Source: Flavobacteriales bacterium UBA3364 (GTDB lineage Bacteria > Bacteroidota > Bacteroidia > Flavobacteriales_F > PHOS-HE28). Taken from it: DNA of 9,077 nt. The stretch covers positions 1-9,077 of the forward strand of contig DEQO01000176.1 of the NCBI GenBank assembly GCA_002360495.1, given 5' to 3'. The notes under the pieces were generated by a model, which did no database searches, was not told the origin of the DNA, and saw only the letters and a program-made list of their open reading frames with translations. This document shows positions 6,205 to 9,077 of this stretch, one piece after another. Position numbers and translations under genes: made by a program. Numbering within the stretch: the first letter of the stretch is position 1; the number at the start of each line of letters is the position of its first letter.

Positions 6205-6693
6205 TCAGGCCAGCCGCTTGAGCTGGCTGCCGTAGAGCGCGGTGATCCCCACGGTCATCAATGGACCGAAGACACCGAGCAAGGACCAGGGCAGGACGAT
6301 ATGCGGCGCGAAGAGGCCGATGAGCTGCGCACCGGCATAGATGTAGAATCCACGCTTCTGTCCGCGCCAGATGCCGATGGCACCGAACAGGCGGATACCC
6401 GTCCGCAGGAGATAGATACCCATCAAGAGCAGGCCACTGCTGTGCAATGTCCGCGACAGGTCCTCCACCATGAACATCTCGTCCTCGGGCAGGTACTTAC
6501 CGGCGGCATCATGCATCAACTGGGCGAATTCATCCACAGGCATCTTGCCGATGGCCATCATACCGAACATCCCGAACAGATAGATCAGGATGAATAGGCC
6601 GGTGTTCAGAAAGGTGAGCAGACCTAATACCGAGATGATGTCGGGACGCTTGGTACTACCGCTGGCATCCGGCAGGAAGGTTGTTTCGGCCAT
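6205..6693 (-). CDS. Small four-helix membrane protein of unknown function
   Basis: This 162-residue protein starts at ATG 6693 (MAETTFLPDASG). The open frame extends upstream to 6846, but the extra residues are Arg/Gly/Ser-rich low-quality sequence. They would also cover the lpdA promoter, so the internal Met is preferred. A soluble N-terminus (1-18) is followed by hydrophobic segments at about 19-49, 84-109, 115-133 and 134-156. Between the first two is an acidic extracytoplasmic or cytoplasmic loop (MPVDEFAQLM ... LPEDEMFMVEDLSR). The positive stretch WRGQKRG (109-115) probably faces the cytoplasm. I recognise no named family; it looks like the small conserved membrane proteins common in Bacteroidota. 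The gene lies on the same strand as the MFS gene, 218 bases upstream of it, and diverges from lpdA. Confidence 0.8.
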   Translation of the reverse strand: MAETTFLPDASGSTKRPDIISVLGLLTFLNTGLFILIYLFGMFGMMAIGKMPVDEFAQLMHDAAGKYLPEDEMFMVEDLSRTLHSSGLLLMGIYLLRTGIRLFGAIGIWRGQKRGFYIYAGAQLIGLFAPHIVLPWSLLGVFGPLMTVGITALYGSQLKRLA

Positions 6694-6747
6694 GGCGGCG
6701 AAGATAAATGCCGGTGACGGACCGGACCGACGTTGTACACGACCACC

Positions 6748-6767
6748 AAAAAGGCCGCTTGAGCGGC
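6748..6767 (-). terminator. Intrinsic-terminator-like hairpin on minus strand, upstream of the small membrane protein gene
   Basis: Read on the minus strand, GCCGCT-CA-AGCGGC (effectively a 5-bp stem with a 4-base loop) is followed by C and five T. This is the right order for a Rho-independent terminator firing leftward. It sits 54 bases before the start of the 6205-6693 gene rather than after a gene. It could stop antisense transcription coming out of lpdA, or act as an attenuator if the membrane protein's promoter lies further upstream. The stem is short, so strength is uncertain. Confidence 0.45.
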
Positions 6768-6815
6768 ATGAACGGCAAGGTGGGAAATGTGAGGTGCCGG
6801 TTCCCCACGGAACGG

Positions 6816-6823
6816 TAGTTTTG
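6816..6823 (+). promoter_or_regulatory. Bacteroidota -7 promoter element for lpdA
   Basis: TAGTTTTG is a perfect match to the Bacteroidota vegetative -7 consensus TAnnTTTG, 27 bases upstream of the lpdA ATG. Transcription would begin near 6830, giving a leader of about 20 bases. No good TTG/TTTG -33 element is seen at the expected 19-21 base spacing, so only the -7 part is supported. Confidence 0.55.
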
Positions 6824-6850
6824 CGGCCCCAACCAGAACGCACCATCCTG

Positions 6851-8239
6851 ATGAGCTATGACGTCATCGTTCTCGGCAGCGGCCCCGGCGGCTATGTTGC
6901 CGCCATCCGCGCCAGCCAACTCGGTCTCAAGACCGCCATCGTTGAAAAGGAAAGCCTCGGCGGCATCTGCCTCAACTGGGGTTGCATCCCCACAAAAGCG
7001 CTGCTGAAAAGCGCTCAGGTCTTCGAATACATCAACCACGCGAAGGATTACGGCATCACCGTGGGCGCTCCCACGGCGGATTTCCCGGGTATCGTCGCCC
7101 GCAGCCGTGGCGTGGCCGATGGCATGAGCAAGGGCGTGCAGTTCCTGATGAAGAAGAACAAGATCGATGTGATCATGGGTACGGGCAAGGTCAAGCCCGG
7201 CAAGAAGATCGAAGTGACCACGACCGACGGCAAGAAGGAGATCGTGGAAGGCAAACACATCATCATCGCCACGGGCGCTCGAAGCAGGGAGCTCCCTGCC
7301 TTGAAGCAGGATGGCAAGAAGATCATCGGTTACCGCGATGCCATGGTGCTGCCCGCACAACCCAAGAGCATGGTGGTGGTCGGCAGCGGCGCCATCGGTA
7401 GTGAATTCGCTTATTTCTACAACGCTCTCGGCACAAAGGTGACCTTGGTGGAGTTCCTGCCGAACGTGGTCCCCGTGGAGGATGAGGACGTGAGCAAGCA
7501 GCTCCAGAAGAGCTTCACCAAGCAGGGCATCGAGGTGATGCTTTCCAGCGAGGTGACCAAGGTGGACACCAGCGGCAAAGGCTGCAAGGTCACCATCAAG
7601 AGCGCGACCGGCGAAAAGGTGGTCGAATGCGACATCGTGCTGAGCGCGGTGGGCATCGCCGCCAACATCGAAGGCATCGGGTTGGAAGAGGTCGGCATCG
7701 TCACCGACAAGGGCAAGATCAAGACCGACGAATTCTACAAGACCAACATCCCGGGCTACTACGCCATCGGTGATGCCACGCCGGGCCAGGCATTGGCGCA
7801 CGTGGCGAGTGCCGAAGGGATCATCTGCGTGGAAGCCATCGCCGGCCAGAAGCCGCACGCGTTGGACTACAACAACATCCCCGGTTGCACCTATTGCTCA
7901 CCCGAAGTGGCCAGTGTGGGCATGACCGAGAAGCAGTGCAAGGAGAAAGGACTGGCGATCAAAGTGGGCAAGTTCCCCTTCAGCGCGAGCGGCAAGGCCA
8001 GCGCCGGGGGCAACAAGGACGGCTTCGTGAAGTTGATCTTCGATGCCAAGTACGGCGAGTTGTTGGGCGCGCACATGATCGGTATGAACGTGACGGAGAT
8101 GATCGCCGAGTGCGTGAGCATCCGCAAACTGGAGACCACGGGCCACGAGATCATCAAGACCGTCCATCCGCACCCGACGATGAGCGAAGCCATCATGGAA
8201 GCGGCAGCGGCAGCATACGGAGAGGTCATCCACCTGTAG
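6851..8239 (+). CDS. lpdA: Dihydrolipoamide dehydrogenase (E3)
   Basis: This 462-residue flavoprotein disulfide reductase reoxidises dihydrolipoamide with NAD+ as the E3 subunit of pyruvate, 2-oxoglutarate or branched-chain 2-oxoacid dehydrogenase complexes and the glycine cleavage system, in the cytoplasm. Landmarks in order: FAD-binding GSGPGG (9-14); redox-active disulfide GGICLNWGCIPTK with Cys40 and Cys45; ATGAR (140-144); NAD-binding VVVGSGAIGSEFA (175-187); second FAD contact YYAIGDAT (303-310); and interface/catalytic HPHPTMSE with His441 and Glu446. Length is normal for the family. The frame is open upstream to 6590, but ATG 6851 gives the standard MSYDVIVLGSG start. It has its own -7 element and diverges from the membrane protein gene. 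No E1/E2 genes are adjacent, so the host complex cannot be told. A 43-base spacer leads to the asparagine synthase gene. Confidence 0.97.
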   Translation: MSYDVIVLGSGPGGYVAAIRASQLGLKTAIVEKESLGGICLNWGCIPTKALLKSAQVFEYINHAKDYGITVGAPTADFPGIVARSRGVADGMSKGVQFLMKKNKIDVIMGTGKVKPGKKIEVTTTDGKKEIVEGKHIIIATGARSRELPALKQDGKKIIGYRDAMVLPAQPKSMVVVGSGAIGSEFAYFYNALGTKVTLVEFLPNVVPVEDEDVSKQLQKSFTKQGIEVMLSSEVTKVDTSGKGCKVTIKSATGEKVVECDIVLSAVGIAANIEGIGLEEVGIVTDKGKIKTDEFYKTNIPGYYAIGDATPGQALAHVASAEGIICVEAIAGQKPHALDYNNIPGCTYCSPEVASVGMTEKQCKEKGLAIKVGKFPFSASGKASAGGNKDGFVKLIFDAKYGELLGAHMIGMNVTEMIAECVSIRKLETTGHEIIKTVHPHPTMSEAIMEAAAAAYGEVIHL

Positions 8240-8259
8240 CGGCGATCCATGCATCGCCG
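8240..8259 (+). other. Hairpin between lpdA and asnB, no T-run
   Basis: Immediately after the lpdA stop codon, CGGCGAT and ATCGCCG form a perfect 7-bp stem around a 6-base loop (CCATGC). It is followed by ATACGGG rather than a T-tract, so it is not a typical intrinsic terminator. It may mark the 3' end of the lpdA message or stabilise it, or may be chance in GC-rich DNA. Confidence 0.3.
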
Positions 8260-8282
8260 ATACGGGCGGTGACAGCGAAACC

Positions 8283-9077
8283 ATGTGCGGCATAGCAGGT
8301 ACCTACCAGATCGATACAGCGCGTGCGGTCGCCGGTGAGCGGATGGAGCCGGCCCTGCAGTGCATCGCGCATCGCGGTCCGGACGATTCCGGTATCCACC
8401 GACAAGGTCGTGCAGTGCTCGGACACCGGCGCCTGAGCATCATCGATACCAGCAGCGCAGGCCATCAACCCTTCACCGATATCGGCGGTCGCTACACCAT
8501 CGTATTCAACGGCGAGGTCTTCAATTTCCAGGAGCTGCGCGCGCAGCTGGAACGGGAGGGCCATGTGTTCCGAAGCCACTCGGACACGGAGGTCGTCCTG
8601 CGGCTCTATTCCGTGAAGGGCCCCGCATTCCTGAACGACTTGAACGGCTTCTTCGCTTTGGCGATACACGACAAGGAGACAGACGCCCTGTTCGTTGCAC
8701 GCGACCGTTTTGGTGTGAAGCCCCTGTTGTGGAGCGTGATCGATGGCAGGTTCCTTTTTGCGAGCGAACTGCGCAGCCTCGTGGCCTTGGGCGCTGAGCG
8801 CAAGCAGGACATGCTTTCTGCGCAGCAGTACTTCGCTTACCACTACATCCCAGCCCCTTATACGGTGTTCGAGGGCACCCACAAGTTGCTTCCCGGCCAT
8901 TCGATCCGTGTCGATGCCGAAGGGGCCAAGGTGGAGCGTTGGTACGATGTGGTGGAGGCGAGCAAGCGTGTCCACCCGTCCAAGGATATCCGCAAGACCC
9001 TCTTCGAGCTGATGGACGATGCGGTGCGCCTGCGACTGATCGCGGACGTCCCGGTCGGGGCCTTCCTCAGCGGCGGC
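8283..9077 (+). CDS. asnB: Asparagine synthase (glutamine-hydrolysing), N-terminal part (C-terminus beyond right edge)
   Basis: The 265 codons are open to the window edge, so the gene is partial; family members run about 550-650 residues. The product makes asparagine from aspartate, glutamine and ATP in the cytoplasm. The N-terminal class II (Ntn) glutaminase domain is complete: after Met removal Cys2 is the nucleophile (MCGIAG), followed by HRGPDDSG (30-37), RRLSIID with R49, the FNGEVFN site (N76, E78) and SDTE with D101. ARDRFGVKPL (139-148) and ASELRSL (160-166) follow. The synthetase domain starts with YHYIPAPYTVFEG, KLLPGH and RLIADVPVGAFLSGG, and the window ends inside the ATP-pyrophosphatase SGG(L/x)DSS loop. 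It lies 43 bases after lpdA on the same strand. Paralogues of this family also occur in polysaccharide and secondary-metabolite clusters, so biosynthetic asnB is likely but not certain. Confidence 0.93.
   Translation, partial: MCGIAGTYQIDTARAVAGERMEPALQCIAHRGPDDSGIHRQGRAVLGHRRLSIIDTSSAGHQPFTDIGGRYTIVFNGEVFNFQELRAQLEREGHVFRSHSDTEVVLRLYSVKGPAFLNDLNGFFALAIHDKETDALFVARDRFGVKPLLWSVIDGRFLFASELRSLVALGAERKQDMLSAQQYFAYHYIPAPYTVFEGTHKLLPGHSIRVDAEGAKVERWYDVVEASKRVHPSKDIRKTLFELMDDAVRLRLIADVPVGAFLSGG

Noticed and set aside
5060..6235. 391-codon open frame on the plus strand
   Set aside because: It is antisense to the MFS gene, with highly charged low-complexity translation (many E, H, R, Q), which is typical of a GC-rich shadow frame.
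6694..6846. Upstream start for the small membrane protein
   Set aside because: The 51 added residues are Arg/Ser/Gly-rich, span the terminator-like hairpin and lpdA promoter, and would place the start nearly on the lpdA ATG.
6590..6850. N-terminal extension of lpdA in the same frame
   Set aside because: The extra 87 residues have no family support, overlap the opposing membrane protein gene and include the promoter; the canonical start is the ATG at 6851.
6656..7858. 400-codon open frame on the minus strand
   Set aside because: It is antisense to lpdA; the His/Asp/Leu-rich translation has no motif.

Overview
The window is GC-rich by eye. It looks like a chromosomal piece from a member of the Bacteroidota, probably a high-GC Flavobacteriales-type lineage. 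This rests on four things: a textbook Bacteroidota -7 promoter element (TAnnTTTG) just upstream of the lipoamide dehydrogenase gene; absence of convincing Shine-Dalgarno sequences; many short secreted proteins whose signal peptides end in A-Q; and a large surface protein with the LWPGD...TGxGNDRD repeats I associate with Bacteroidota 'hemagglutinin-like' secreted proteins. The taxonomic call is an inference; there is no rRNA or other marker gene here.

Layout from left to right: (1) 1-1373, minus strand: the N-terminal 457 codons of a large secreted adhesin-like protein, running off the left edge. (2) 1374-1567: divergent intergenic region with a 12-bp perfect palindrome. (3) 1568-4750, plus strand: a tight run of five genes for predicted secreted proteins. 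The first four are chained by ATGA stop/start overlaps and the fifth starts 3 bases after the fourth stops. Genes 1 and 2 are tandem paralogues. Genes 3 and 5 share a second family: one copy of a ~160-residue unit in gene 3 and two in gene 5. Gene 4 has a carboxypeptidase-regulatory-like beta fold. I cannot assign a function to any of the five. (4) 4751-5986, minus: an MFS transporter whose stop codon abuts the stop of gene 5 (TGA|TCA, no spacer). (5) 5987-6204: gap with no recognisable gene. (6) 6205-6693, minus: a small four-helix membrane protein of unknown function. (7) 6694-6850: divergent intergenic region with a minus-strand intrinsic-terminator-like hairpin and the lpdA promoter. (8) 6851-8239, plus: complete dihydrolipoamide dehydrogenase. 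(9) 8283-9077, plus: the N-terminal 265 codons of a glutamine-hydrolysing asparagine synthase, cut by the right edge in its SGG loop.

The right half is ordinary metabolism and transport. The accessory part is the left 4.7 kb, where a surface protein gene diverges from a coupled cassette of duplicated secreted proteins. Nothing resembles a mobile element, CRISPR array, tRNA or rRNA. The strongest candidate for something undescribed is the five-gene exported cassette.
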